Position numbers and translations under genes: made by a program. The notes below the pieces were generated by a model. The model was not told the origin of the DNA, did not search any database, and worked only from the letters and a program-made list of their open reading frames with translations. This document shows, in pieces, positions 1 to 5,606 of a DNA stretch of 6,127 nucleotides; position 1 is the stretch's first letter, and each line of letters opens with the position of its first letter. Origin of the DNA: CAZLYX01 sp964563885 (GTDB taxonomy: Bacteria > Pseudomonadota > Gammaproteobacteria > Burkholderiales > Neisseriaceae); NCBI GenBank assembly GCA_964563885.1, contig CAZLYX010000068.1, positions 1 to 6,127 of the forward strand, read 5' to 3'.

Positions 1-2
1 TT

Positions 3-308
3 GGTGGAAAAGTGGTGCCGTTTGTATTGGCGCGCATCCCGCAATTTGGTGAAACTCGTGGTAATTTGGCAGCGGGCGGGCGTGGTGTGGCGCAAGAATT
101 GACTGCGCGCGATCGAGAAATTGCCGAGAGTTTGGCACCAGAATTGGTTCGCCGCGGCATTTTGTTGGCGGGCTTAGATGTGATTGGCAATAATTTGACT
201 GAAGTGAATGTAACCAGTCCAACTGGTTTTCAAGAAATCACCCAGCAACAAGAATTTGATGTTGCCGCAATGTTTGTAGATGCTGTGGCTGAATGGTCTA
301 CCCAGTAA
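3..308 (+). CDS. gshB: Glutathione synthetase, C-terminal part (5' end outside window)
   Basis: This is the last ~101 codons of glutathione synthetase, the cytosolic ATP-grasp enzyme that joins glycine to gamma-glutamylcysteine to complete glutathione. The frame is open from base 3 and has no start in the window, so the gene is cut by the left edge. Seen directly: ARIPQFGETRGNLAAGG, the glycine-rich ATP-grasp loop typical of bacterial GshB, followed by GLDVIGNNLTEVNVTSPTG. In the second motif the Glu and Asn of TEVN are the expected Mg-ATP ligands. The protein ends at a normal place for the family, with a short charged tail (AEWSTQ). The TAA stop is followed by a 30-base gap and then dgkA on the same strand with no terminator between, so the two are probably cotranscribed. 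Family assignment is very secure. Nothing in the visible part is broken. Confidence 0.96.
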   Translation, partial: GGKVVPFVLARIPQFGETRGNLAAGGRGVAQELTARDREIAESLAPELVRRGILLAGLDVIGNNLTEVNVTSPTGFQEITQQQEFDVAAMFVDAVAEWSTQ

Positions 309-338
309 ATTTATTAAAATCTTTGAATGAGAAACTCG

Positions 339-740
339 ATGTCGGATAACAATTTTGGCGAAACCATGAAAGGCAAGAAAGGCTTAGCGCGGGTGCTGAA
401 AGCCTGCGGATATTCTAAAAACGGATTGGCCTGTGCAATGACAGAAGCTGCTTTTCGTCAACTTATTTGGCTAAATGGCACTCTGCTAATAGTGCTAATT
501 TTTTTAGACTTTAGTCCTATTACCAAAATGTTGTTGATTATGGCTTCGTTTATTTCATTGATTACTGAATTATTTAACACCGCTATAGAAGCGGCAGTTG
601 ATCACACTTCATTGGCGCAGCATCCATTAGCAAAACGAGCTAAAGATGTAGGTTCCGCCGCGCAAATGCTAGCATTATTAATGTTGGCGATATTGTGGGC
701 AATGGCATTATGGCGCGATTACGGTTTTAATTTGTTTTGA
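339..740 (+). CDS. dgkA: Diacylglycerol kinase (DgkA family)
   Basis: Small integral inner-membrane kinase that phosphorylates diacylglycerol to phosphatidic acid with ATP, recycling the lipid released when membrane-derived glycans or lipooligosaccharide are modified. Counting from the start chosen here, the signature ELFNTAIEAAVD lies at residues 77-88. It contains the expected catalytic Glu84 and metal/ATP-side Glu77 and Asn80. RAKDVGSAAQ (100-109) is the second conserved block, and TEAAFRQ (35-41) the amphipathic-helix Glu motif. Three hydrophobic segments (about 43-57, 61-82 and 107-125) match the three-helix topology. Start choice: ATG 339 has GAGA five to six bases upstream and gives 133 residues. 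ATG 327 would add MRNS with a poorer ribosome site, and ATG 366 would give 124 residues, closest to E. coli DgkA (122). The family is certain and the exact start is not. It probably shares a transcript with gshB. Confidence 0.94.
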   Translation: MSDNNFGETMKGKKGLARVLKACGYSKNGLACAMTEAAFRQLIWLNGTLLIVLIFLDFSPITKMLLIMASFISLITELFNTAIEAAVDHTSLAQHPLAKRAKDVGSAAQMLALLMLAILWAMALWRDYGFNLF

Positions 741-807
741 TGTATATCAAGCAGCACGATCATTGTTGTGTGTAGTGTCGTTTTACTTGCAAAACATAAA
801 CGCAGTT

Positions 808-814
808 AAAGGAG
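808..814 (+). promoter_or_regulatory. Shine-Dalgarno site that supports a GTG start
   Basis: AAAGGAG lies seven bases before GTG at 822. This near-consensus ribosome site is what decides the start of the copper chaperone gene, because no ATG lies in frame before the signal peptide. Confidence 0.8.
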
Positions 815-821
815 TTTTTAA

Positions 822-1277
822 GTGAAGAAAATATTATTAGGTTTGTCTATGGCTGCCATCATGCCATTTGCTAACGCAGCAGGAGCAGGCGTTTCCGTTG
901 AGGCGCCATGGGCGCGTGCTACTTTGGAAGGTATGAGTATGGGTGGTATTTTTATGAACATCACCAATACTGGCGCTGATGATGTGCTGGTTGGCGGTAG
1001 CTCACCCACTTCAGAAAGAGTGGAAATTCACACCCATATTAATGATAAAGGCGTGATGCGCATGCGTGAGCTAGAAAATGGTTTACCTTTGAAAAAAGGC
1101 GAAACTGTACCGCTTAAACCAGGTAGCTATCACGTGATGTTAATGGGTTTAAAAGCACCATTAACCGTTGGTCAAACTTTTCCAGTGACGTTAAAGTTTA
1201 AAAATACACAGCCACAAACGGTAACTGTAACGGTGAAAGAAGCCGTCCATAGCATGCCAATGCAAAACAAACATTAA
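822..1277 (+). CDS. Periplasmic copper chaperone, PCu(A)C family
   Basis: Exported protein of the PCu(A)C family (DUF461 type), which binds Cu(I) in the periplasm and helps deliver it, usually to the Cu(A) or Cu(B) centre of haem-copper oxidases. The 151 residues start with a signal peptide, MKKILLGLSMAAIMPFANA, with likely cleavage after ANA (residue 19). The cupredoxin-like domain carries the diagnostic pattern: His70 in VEIH, Met79/Met81 in GVMRMRE, then His104 and Met106 in GSYHVMLMGLK. His70, Met81, His104 and Met106 are the expected copper ligands. The position next to His70 is Thr rather than Met, a common variant. The C-terminus ends HSMPMQNKH, a His/Met-rich tail that could be an extra metal site (inference). 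Initiation is at GTG, supported by a strong Shine-Dalgarno. It lies 81 bases after dgkA and ends just before a strong terminator. No oxidase or SCO gene is adjacent. Confidence 0.92.
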   Translation: MKKILLGLSMAAIMPFANAAGAGVSVEAPWARATLEGMSMGGIFMNITNTGADDVLVGGSSPTSERVEIHTHINDKGVMRMRELENGLPLKKGETVPLKPGSYHVMLMGLKAPLTVGQTFPVTLKFKNTQPQTVTVTVKEAVHSMPMQNKH

Positions 1278-1292
1278 TTAGCTTTTTGTATA

Positions 1293-1327
1293 ATAGAGGC
1301 TACCTGAAACGTTCAGGTAGCCTCTAT
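1293..1327. terminator. Bidirectional hairpin terminator made of two opposed DUS copies
   Basis: Perfect 16-bp stem (1293-1308 with 1312-1327) with a 3-base loop, ACG. It lies 16 bases after the copper chaperone stop and upstream of cysM. Each arm holds one full uptake word. The stem is strong, but the T-run after it is short, so termination is likely but not proven. It separates the gshB-dgkA-chaperone run from cysM. Confidence 0.85.
1297..1323. repeat. Inverted pair of DNA uptake sequences (eikDUS dialect)
   Basis: AGGCTACCTGAA at 1297-1308 and its exact reverse complement at 1312-1323. This word matches the Eikenella-type dialect of the Neisseriaceae DUS, recognised during type IV pilus-mediated transformation by the minor pilin ComP. 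Inverted pairs that double as terminators are characteristic of the family. Dialect identity is from memory of the published dialect list. Confidence 0.88.
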
Positions 1328-1331
1328 TTGC

Positions 1332-1360
1332 TTGCACGTTAACACTATGTTTGCCACAAT
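1332..1360 (+). promoter_or_regulatory. Candidate sigma-70 promoter for cysM
   Basis: TTGCAC (1332-1337) and CACAAT (1355-1360) are separated by 17 bases and each match the consensus at four or more of six positions. The site lies just after the DUS terminator and 30 bases before the cysM start, where a promoter is needed. No CysB site was recognised. Confidence 0.4.
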
Positions 1361-1389
1361 GTTGTTTTACTTAATAGAGCTTAAAACTT

Positions 1390-2280
1390 ATGAGTTCTTA
1401 CCAAAAATTAGCCAATTGCGTGGGCAATACGCCGCTGGTGAAGCTCCAGCGTTTAGCCGCGCACACAAATGCCACCGTTTTGCTCAAGCTTGAGGGCGAT
1501 AATCCTGCTGGCTCAGTTAAAGACCGACCTGCTTTTAATATGATTGAACAGGCTGAGCTGCGTGGTGAAATCAAACCTGGTGACACCATTATTGAAGCCA
1601 CTAGCGGCAATACCGGCATCGCGTTGGCGATGGTTGCAGCCATGCGCGGTTATAAGCTCACCTTATTAATGCCCAGCAGCTCAACCCAAGAGCGTAAAGA
1701 TGCGATGGCGGCATATGGCGCCACGTTGATTGAAACCAGCACCATGGAAGCTGCGCGCGACCAAGCTTTGGCGATGCAGGCGCAAGGTTTGGGCAGAGTG
1801 TTAGATCAGTTTAACAACCCCGATAATAAGCAAGCCCACTACCTCACTACTGGCCCTGAAATTTGGACGCAAACTGCTGGCAAGGTTACTCATTTTGTCA
1901 GCTCAATGGGCACTACAGGCACGATTAGCGGCGTTGGACGCTACCTGAAAGAGCAAAGTTCTGATATCCAGATTGTTGGTTTACAGCCAGATGGAGAATC
2001 ATCGATTGCGGGTATTCGCCGTTGGCCGATTGAGTATTTACCGGGCATTTATGAAGCAGATGTGGTCGACGAAGTGCTAGATGTTAACCAACAAGATGCG
2101 GAATGTTTCACGCGTAAGCTAGCGCGAGAAGAGGGTGTGTTTGCGGGCGTATCCTCTGGTGCAGCAGCGATGGTGGCAGTGAAAATTGCCGAGCAAAACC
2201 CAGATGCAGTAGTGGTGTGCATTATTTGTGATCGTGGTGATCGCTATTTATCAACAGGATTGTTTGGTCAAACTGATTAA
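1390..2280 (+). CDS. cysM: Cysteine synthase B (O-acetylserine sulfhydrylase B)
   Basis: Cytosolic PLP enzyme that makes cysteine from O-acetylserine and sulfide. The B isozyme also accepts thiosulfate, giving S-sulfocysteine. At 296 residues it is close to the 303 of E. coli CysM. Seen: the PLP lysine in GSVKDRPA (Lys44), the substrate loop TSGNTG (71-76), the phosphate-binding loop GTTGT (174-178) and the pyridine-nitrogen serine in GVSSG (Ser256). Features that point to CysM rather than CysK are RRW at 210-212 and ICDRGDRYLSTG with Cys280, the substrate-selecting residues described for E. coli CysM and found here at the same numbers. A weak Shine-Dalgarno, AGAG, precedes ATG 1390 by ten bases. 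The gene is bracketed by two DUS-type hairpins and is probably monocistronic. It carries a near-exact DUS inside its coding sequence at 1938. All motifs are intact. Confidence 0.97.
   Translation: MSSYQKLANCVGNTPLVKLQRLAAHTNATVLLKLEGDNPAGSVKDRPAFNMIEQAELRGEIKPGDTIIEATSGNTGIALAMVAAMRGYKLTLLMPSSSTQERKDAMAAYGATLIETSTMEAARDQALAMQAQGLGRVLDQFNNPDNKQAHYLTTGPEIWTQTAGKVTHFVSSMGTTGTISGVGRYLKEQSSDIQIVGLQPDGESSIAGIRRWPIEYLPGIYEADVVDEVLDVNQQDAECFTRKLAREEGVFAGVSSGAAAMVAVKIAEQNPDAVVVCIICDRGDRYLSTGLFGQTD
1938..1949 (+). repeat. Near-exact DUS inside cysM coding sequence
   Basis: ACGCTACCTGAA matches the uptake word at 11 of 12 positions, and the last ten bases (GCTACCTGAA) are exact. It encodes part of GRYLKE. 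It could be a functional intragenic DUS or chance; the ten-base match in a window rich in this word favours the former. Confidence 0.6.
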
Positions 2281-2296
2281 GTGATTCTGTTTTATT

Positions 2297-2330
2297 AAAA
2301 GGCTACCTGAAAACATTCAGCTAGCCTTTT
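2297..2330. terminator. Bidirectional terminator after cysM, built on a DUS pair
   Basis: A 15-bp stem (2297-2311 with 2316-2330), four-base loop AACA, one C-C mismatch (2306 against 2321). A-run on the left and T-run on the right fit intrinsic termination in both directions. It begins 17 bases after the cysM stop. Confidence 0.85.
2300..2327. repeat. DUS with an imperfect inverted partner
   Basis: AGGCTACCTGAA is exact at 2300-2311. The opposed copy at 2316-2327 reads TTCAGCTAGCCT, one base (2321) away from the exact reverse complement. The mismatch breaks both the word and the stem pairing at one position. Confidence 0.85.
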
Positions 2331-2670
2331 GTTATTGCCATAATCTGTATTACTGTGATCTATGTCTACTCGATATTTAAAAAACCCATTTTCGCCATCA
2401 TGAGTAACCTTGTCGCTGTTTAGAGCAGTATCATGATTGTCGTTACCAAGCGCTCGGTAAATTTCTAAAAATACTTTGTTGACCGCTTCGATGGGAGCAG
2501 GGTTACCGCCACCAAGCATATTAATGGGCTGATTACTTTTTAGCGCATCACCAAGATCATCCATTAGCTGTGAGATGTCAGTTTGTTCGGTGAATTGTTG
2601 ATCACATTTTGAGGATTTCATAAGATTACCGTAAGAGTGCCAGTTATTATTTGATTGATAAAGTGGTGCC

Positions 2671-2679
2671 AGTATAGCA
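2671..2679 (-). promoter_or_regulatory. Candidate extended -10 promoter upstream of the avtA remnant
   Basis: On the minus strand, TGC precedes TATACT, an extended -10 element about 45 bases before the remnant's ATG. No convincing -35 is seen at 16-18 bases. It may be the surviving avtA promoter. Confidence 0.35.
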
Positions 2680-2748
2680 AATAGTGACTATAAAATGAGC
2701 AGACAGCATTACCGATATCTTTTAATATGCTTATACAGTGAGTACATT

Positions 2749-2784
2749 AAAAAACGCCCTTCAAGTCAATAAAGGGCGTTTTTT
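2749..2784. terminator. Strong bidirectional intrinsic terminator
   Basis: A 13-bp perfect stem (2749-2761 with 2772-2784), GC core CGCCC/GGGCG, ten-base loop, A-run on one side and T-run on the other. It contains no DUS. On the minus strand it probably ends the glyA/small secreted protein transcript, 136 bases past that stop, and keeps it from running into the avtA remnant. Confidence 0.88.
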
Positions 2785-2920
2785 GGTTTAAGTCATAATG
2801 TTTACAAATAGCTATGTTCGCATAATGATATAAATCTTGTCATCTAATGAGTATCATTAATCCATTGTAGTGCAAGATACATTATACAATTGCCATAGCT
2901 TTAGAGGCTAAGCAAAGAGT

Positions 2921-3247
2921 TTAGCGTGCTGCTTTGTTGCATTCAGCCAGCTCGCTCGACTGGGCTGTCCATGTTTTATCCGCTGTATTTTTGTAATAAC
3001 TAATTTTACCAATACGTGTCACCAAACTCTGGCAAGAATCCATGGATAATTCATTACCCCAAGGGCCTGTTAACTGGCAATTTTCGCCATTGCATTGCCA
3101 GCTAATAACCGCTCCACCTTCAATGGGTACAGTCACTTTGCCTTTATGACTGCTACCTGCAGTCCATGTGGTGGCAAAACTTGTTGGTGCCAAAACTAAA
3201 AGTATACTGGCGAAGACTGATTGTTTGGTTAAATTAAGAATAATCAT
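2921..3247 (-). CDS. Small exported four-cysteine protein of unknown function
   Basis: I cannot name this 108-residue protein. It begins with a hydrophobic signal peptide, SVFASILLVLAPTSFA, with likely cleavage after SFA (residue 25), giving a periplasmic or secreted mature form of ~83 residues. The mature part has four cysteines (52, 57, 72, 103). The pattern is SWQCNGENCQLTGPWG, then SMDSCQ, then a hydrophobic and Tyr-rich stretch (ISYYKN), then LAECN near the end, which suggests two disulfides. The layout feels like a conserved family of short proteobacterial periplasmic proteins, but I recall no function or domain name. AAGGA lies only two bases before ATG 3245-3247, unusually close, and no other ATG start is available. 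It follows glyA by 54 bases on the same strand with no clear terminator between, so it may be read from the glyA transcript. A 7-bp AT-rich dyad (3252-3258/3273-3279) overlaps its ribosome site. Confidence 0.8.
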   Translation of the reverse strand: MIILNLTKQSVFASILLVLAPTSFATTWTAGSSHKGKVTVPIEGGAVISWQCNGENCQLTGPWGNELSMDSCQSLVTRIGKISYYKNTADKTWTAQSSELAECNKAAR

Positions 3248-3301
3248 TTTCCTTATTTGGTTTAATTGTTCTAAATAAGTTGGAGCGATATAACTCTAGC
3301 A

Positions 3302-4552
3302 TTAAGCGCCGTAAACTGGGTTTCTATCGCACAAAGCAGTGGCTGCTTTGGCAACACGTTCTAGCGTTGCTGTGTCTTCTGGATTGTCTAATACATCAGC
3401 AACCAGATTGGCCAGCTCGCGTGCATCTGCTTCGTTGAAGCCACGAGTGGTTAGGGCAGCAGTGCCAATACGGATGCCAGAAGTAACAAATGGTTTTTCT
3501 GGATCGTTTGGAATGGCATTTTTGTTTACAGTGATGTGTGCTTTGCCCAATGCTTCTTCAGCTGCCTTACCAGTGATTTTCTTCGCTTGTAAGTCAACCA
3601 AGAAAACGTGGCTTTCGGTGCGACCTGAAATAATGCGCAAACCACGCTTTACTAGCTCTTCAGCCATTGCCGCAGCGTTGACCTTAACTTGTTTAGCGTA
3701 TTCTTTAAAGTCTGGCTGTAACGCTTCTTTGAATGAAATTGCTTTTGCTGCAATTACGTGCATCAACGGACCACCTTGTAAGCTTGGGAAGATAGCAGAA
3801 TTCAAGGCTTTTTCATGCGTGTTGTCACGACACAAAATCACACCGCCACGAGGGCCGCGTAAGGTTTTGTGGGTAGTGGTGGTAACAAAGTCAGCAAATG
3901 GAACTGGGTTTGGATATTCGCCACCAGCAATCAAGCCTGCGTAGTGAGCCATGTCAACAAACAAATAAGCGCCCACTTTATCAGCGATGGCGCGGAATTT
4001 GCTCCAATCGATTTCTAACGAATAAGCAGATGCGCCTGCAACAATCATTTTAGGCTTGTGTTCTAGCGCCAAACGTTCTACTTCGGCGTAGTCTAATACT
4101 TCGTTTTCATCTAAGCCATAAGAGATAGCGTTGTAGAGTTTGCCTGAGATATTCACAGATGCGCCGTGGGTTAAGTGACCACCATGCGCTAAAGACATGC
4201 CTAAAATAGTGTCGCCTGGCTTCAAAACACTGGTATAAACTGCTTGGTTTGCTTGTGAGCCTGAATGTGGCTGCACGTTGGCATATACTGCGCCAAATAG
4301 CTCTTTTACACGATCAATAGCCAATTGCTCGGCAACGTCTACGTGCTCACAGCCGCCATAATAACGCTTGCCTGGATAGCCTTCAGCGTATTTGTTGGTT
4401 AGCTGGCTGCCTTGAGCTTCCATTACTGCGTAGCTAACATAGTTTTCAGAGGCAATTAATTCAACGTGGTCTTGTTGACGTTGAACTTCTGCGGCCATGG
4501 CAGCGGCCAACTCTGGATCGTATTTTTCAATGGTTACGCTTTTAGAGAACAT
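3302..4552 (-). CDS. glyA: Serine hydroxymethyltransferase
   Basis: Cytosolic PLP enzyme that converts serine and tetrahydrofolate to glycine and 5,10-methylene-tetrahydrofolate, the main source of one-carbon units for purines, thymidylate and methionine. The 416 residues match the family length (E. coli 417). The PLP lysine is Lys229 in TTTTHKTLRGPRGG. Other expected residues are present: Glu57 in KYAEGYPGKRYYGG, the Asp200/His203 pair in VDMAHYAGLIAGG, and the carboxylate-binding arginine in TSGIRIGTAALTTRG (Arg361). The N-terminal LIASENYVS block is intact. AAAGGAA sits eight bases before ATG 4550-4552. The leader contains a DUS hairpin 31 bases upstream of the start. The small secreted gene follows on the same strand. 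No glycine or folate riboswitch is seen in the leader. Confidence 0.98.
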   Translation of the reverse strand: MFSKSVTIEKYDPELAAAMAAEVQRQQDHVELIASENYVSYAVMEAQGSQLTNKYAEGYPGKRYYGGCEHVDVAEQLAIDRVKELFGAVYANVQPHSGSQANQAVYTSVLKPGDTILGMSLAHGGHLTHGASVNISGKLYNAISYGLDENEVLDYAEVERLALEHKPKMIVAGASAYSLEIDWSKFRAIADKVGAYLFVDMAHYAGLIAGGEYPNPVPFADFVTTTTHKTLRGPRGGVILCRDNTHEKALNSAIFPSLQGGPLMHVIAAKAISFKEALQPDFKEYAKQVKVNAAAMAEELVKRGLRIISGRTESHVFLVDLQAKKITGKAAEEALGKAHITVNKNAIPNDPEKPFVTSGIRIGTAALTTRGFNEADARELANLVADVLDNPEDTATLERVAKAATALCDRNPVYGA

Positions 4553-4582
4553 ATGGAGGGTTCCTTTAATGTGTGAAATTGT

Positions 4583-4605
4583 TATTTTCAGGTAGCCTGA
4601 AAATA
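4583..4605 (-). repeat. DUS in a self-complementary hairpin in the glyA leader
   Basis: The exact uptake word lies on the minus strand at 4587-4598. Here one copy, not two, is turned into a 10-bp stem (4583-4592 with 4596-4605, loop TAG) by flanking bases. No T-run follows on the minus strand, so it is a poor terminator for the nitroreductase gene upstream. More likely it sits in the 5' leader of glyA, or only marks DNA for uptake. Confidence 0.75.
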
Positions 4606-4624
4606 TGCATCGTTAATGATGGGG

Positions 4625-4630
4625 ATTGTA
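4625..4630 (-). promoter_or_regulatory. Weak candidate -10 element for glyA
   Basis: TACAAT on the minus strand, five of six consensus positions, about 73 bases upstream of the glyA ATG. No good -35 lies at the right distance. If used, the transcript would carry the DUS hairpin in its leader. Confidence 0.22.
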
Positions 4631-4749
4631 ACGTAAATCGATTACTAGCGCTTATGAAAACATTGATGGCTGAATGCATATTTTCTTCATGTAAGTTGAT
4701 TTTTATAAAAAATTAGACGTATTTAATTTAATTTAACTTGATGCTTATT

Positions 4750-5490
4750 TTAAAACTTTAGAGTTAAAAAGCCTTGTTTGTGCAACAAGGGAAGATTGTC
4801 TGGTCCATATGTTTGACTGTAATAACGAGCTACTTTTTCTCTGAAAGGTAGTTTTTCTCGTTCTTCAGCAAAAGCGGACATGGTTTGCTCATATTCAATT
4901 AAATCTTGTGTTTGTACCGCCACGTCGGGATAACTATTTTCTGCATAAACTGCACTTTTCGGCAATTTAGGCTTGATGCGCATTTCTGTATCAGGCACAC
5001 CGATACAAAGACCGAATAGCGGAAAAGTGTATTTAGGCAAAGCCAATAATTCAACAATTTGCGGCGCGATTAAGCGAATGCCACCAATAAAACAGGTGCC
5101 GTAGCCCAAACTTTCTGCCGCTGTTGCTGCATTTTGAGCTGCTAGGGTTGTATCGGTTACAGCTGCAATTAAAGAGTCAGGGTCGCCTACTGAAGAAAAA
5201 GTACCATCACAAGCGTCTGAACAAATTCTAGAACGGTTCAGATCAGCTAAGAAGATAAATAGTGTGCTACACGTATTTAATTGGGGATTATTGGGTTGAA
5301 GAGCTGCAATTTTAGCGCGTAATTCTGAATCAGTAATGTTAATGATAGAATAGTGCTGGCCATTTATCCATGAAGGAGCTTGTCGTGCGCAATCGATGAT
5401 AGCGTTTAACTGTTCAGAGGATAAATGATGGTCAGTTTTGAAATGGCGATAGGTGCGATGTTGAGTAAGAGTGTTAATGGTAAGGTTCAT
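4750..5490 (-). CDS. nfsA: NfsA-type NADPH-dependent nitroreductase / flavin reductase
   Basis: FMN-containing cytosolic oxidoreductase of the NfsA/FRP group, which reduces nitroaromatics, quinones or free flavin by two-electron transfer from NADPH. At 246 residues it is close to E. coli NfsA (240). Seen: the N-terminal FMN-phosphate motif HRTYRHF (Arg12, Arg15), AAQNAATAAESLGYGTCFIG (117-136) continuing into GIR, LPLFGLCIGVP (156-166), KPKLP (173-177), ENSYP (184-188), and the family's typical C-terminus LLHKQGFLTLK. The order and spacing match NfsA rather than NfsB. A good AAGGAG lies 11 bases before ATG 5488-5490, and a promoter with TTGCTA/TACAAT lies just upstream. It is divergent from the YdcH-like gene. 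The natural substrate cannot be told from sequence, and no SoxS/MarA-type box was recognised. Confidence 0.88.
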   Translation of the reverse strand: MNLTINTLTQHRTYRHFKTDHHLSSEQLNAIIDCARQAPSWINGQHYSIINITDSELRAKIAALQPNNPQLNTCSTLFIFLADLNRSRICSDACDGTFSSVGDPDSLIAAVTDTTLAAQNAATAAESLGYGTCFIGGIRLIAPQIVELLALPKYTFPLFGLCIGVPDTEMRIKPKLPKSAVYAENSYPDVAVQTQDLIEYEQTMSAFAEEREKLPFREKVARYYSQTYGPDNLPLLHKQGFLTLKF

Positions 5491-5520
5491 TTGCTATTAG
5501 GCTCCTTAAAGTGATGTAAG

Positions 5521-5549
5521 ATTGTAATCAGCGTTACGGTAATTAGCAA
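5521..5549 (-). promoter_or_regulatory. Candidate sigma-70 promoter for the nitroreductase gene
   Basis: On the minus strand, TTGCTA (5544-5549) and TACAAT (5521-5526) are 17 bases apart, with four and five consensus matches. Start of transcription would fall near 5514, just ahead of the AAGGAG ribosome site at 5502-5507. Confidence 0.55.
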
Positions 5550-5564
5550 TGTTGTGCCGCATCA

Positions 5565-5586
5565 ATTATTAATTTAAATTAATTAT
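5565..5586. repeat. AT-only palindrome between divergent promoters
   Basis: Core ATTAATTTAAATTAAT (5568-5583) is a perfect 16-base palindrome. It extends to 22 bases with one mismatched pair. It lies 15 bases behind one -35 and 20 behind the other, where a shared UP element or a dimeric regulator site could act. No regulator is identified. Confidence 0.5.
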
Positions 5587-5606
5587 ATGGTGTTGTTCAC
5601 AAAAAA

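Larger units (their letters stand above)
2295..2621 (-). pseudogene. avtA: avtA remnant: valine-pyruvate aminotransferase with internal deletion and lost C-terminal two thirds
   Basis: The 108-codon frame is not a complete protein. Residues ~9-58 (QFTEQTDISQLMDDLGDAL, then NMLGGGNPAPIEAVNKVF) resemble the N-terminus of AvtA, the PLP enzyme interconverting valine and pyruvate with alanine and 2-oxoisovalerate. In E. coli, from memory, this reads KFTRHSGITLLMEDLNDGL, then IMLGGGNPAQIPEMQDYF. After ~20 unmatched residues, ENGFFKYRVDIDH (77-89) resembles AvtA PEGQFKYHVDFEH, which in the full enzyme lies near residue 165. Roughly 90 residues are therefore missing internally, and the last ~240, including the PLP lysine, are absent. 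Conserved positions near the start are changed (KCDQQF where FGDKF is expected, Asp for Gly in TDI). The final codons run through the DUS hairpin to TAA. The ribosome site is weak. An extended -10 lies upstream, so it may still be transcribed, but aminotransferase activity is excluded. Confidence 0.75.
2622..2920. other. Intergenic stretch without a gene
   Basis: About 300 AT-rich bases between the avtA remnant and the small secreted gene. It holds the candidate promoter at 2671-2679, the terminator at 2749-2784 and a dyad TAATGA-GTA-TCATTA at 2845-2859 that loosely resembles a Fur box. I see no open frame with a ribosome site, no RNA gene and no uptake word. Confidence 0.6.

Noticed and set aside
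818..1009. Minus-strand open frame opposite the copper chaperone
   Set aside because: It lies wholly antisense to a well-supported PCu(A)C gene, has no family features and no ribosome site.
1398..1643. Minus-strand open frame inside cysM
   Set aside because: Antisense shadow of a conserved enzyme gene with no independent support.
2898..2913. Short dyad GCTTTAGAGGCTAAGC as a terminator right after the secreted gene
   Set aside because: Stem of six pairs with a bulge, three-base loop and no T-run; the hairpin at 2749-2784 is far stronger.
3620..3631. ACCTGAA in glyA as an uptake word
   Set aside because: Only nine of twelve positions match; this is background.
3339..3944. 201-codon plus-strand open frame inside glyA
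   Set aside because: Long but antisense to glyA. The translation is rich in Ala, Ser and Pro without any recognisable domain, as expected for a shadow of a conserved gene.
4694..4707. TTTTTATAAAAA palindrome as a terminator after the nitroreductase gene
   Set aside because: No GC core and no loop; it is simple AT-rich sequence, so the end of that transcript is unassigned.
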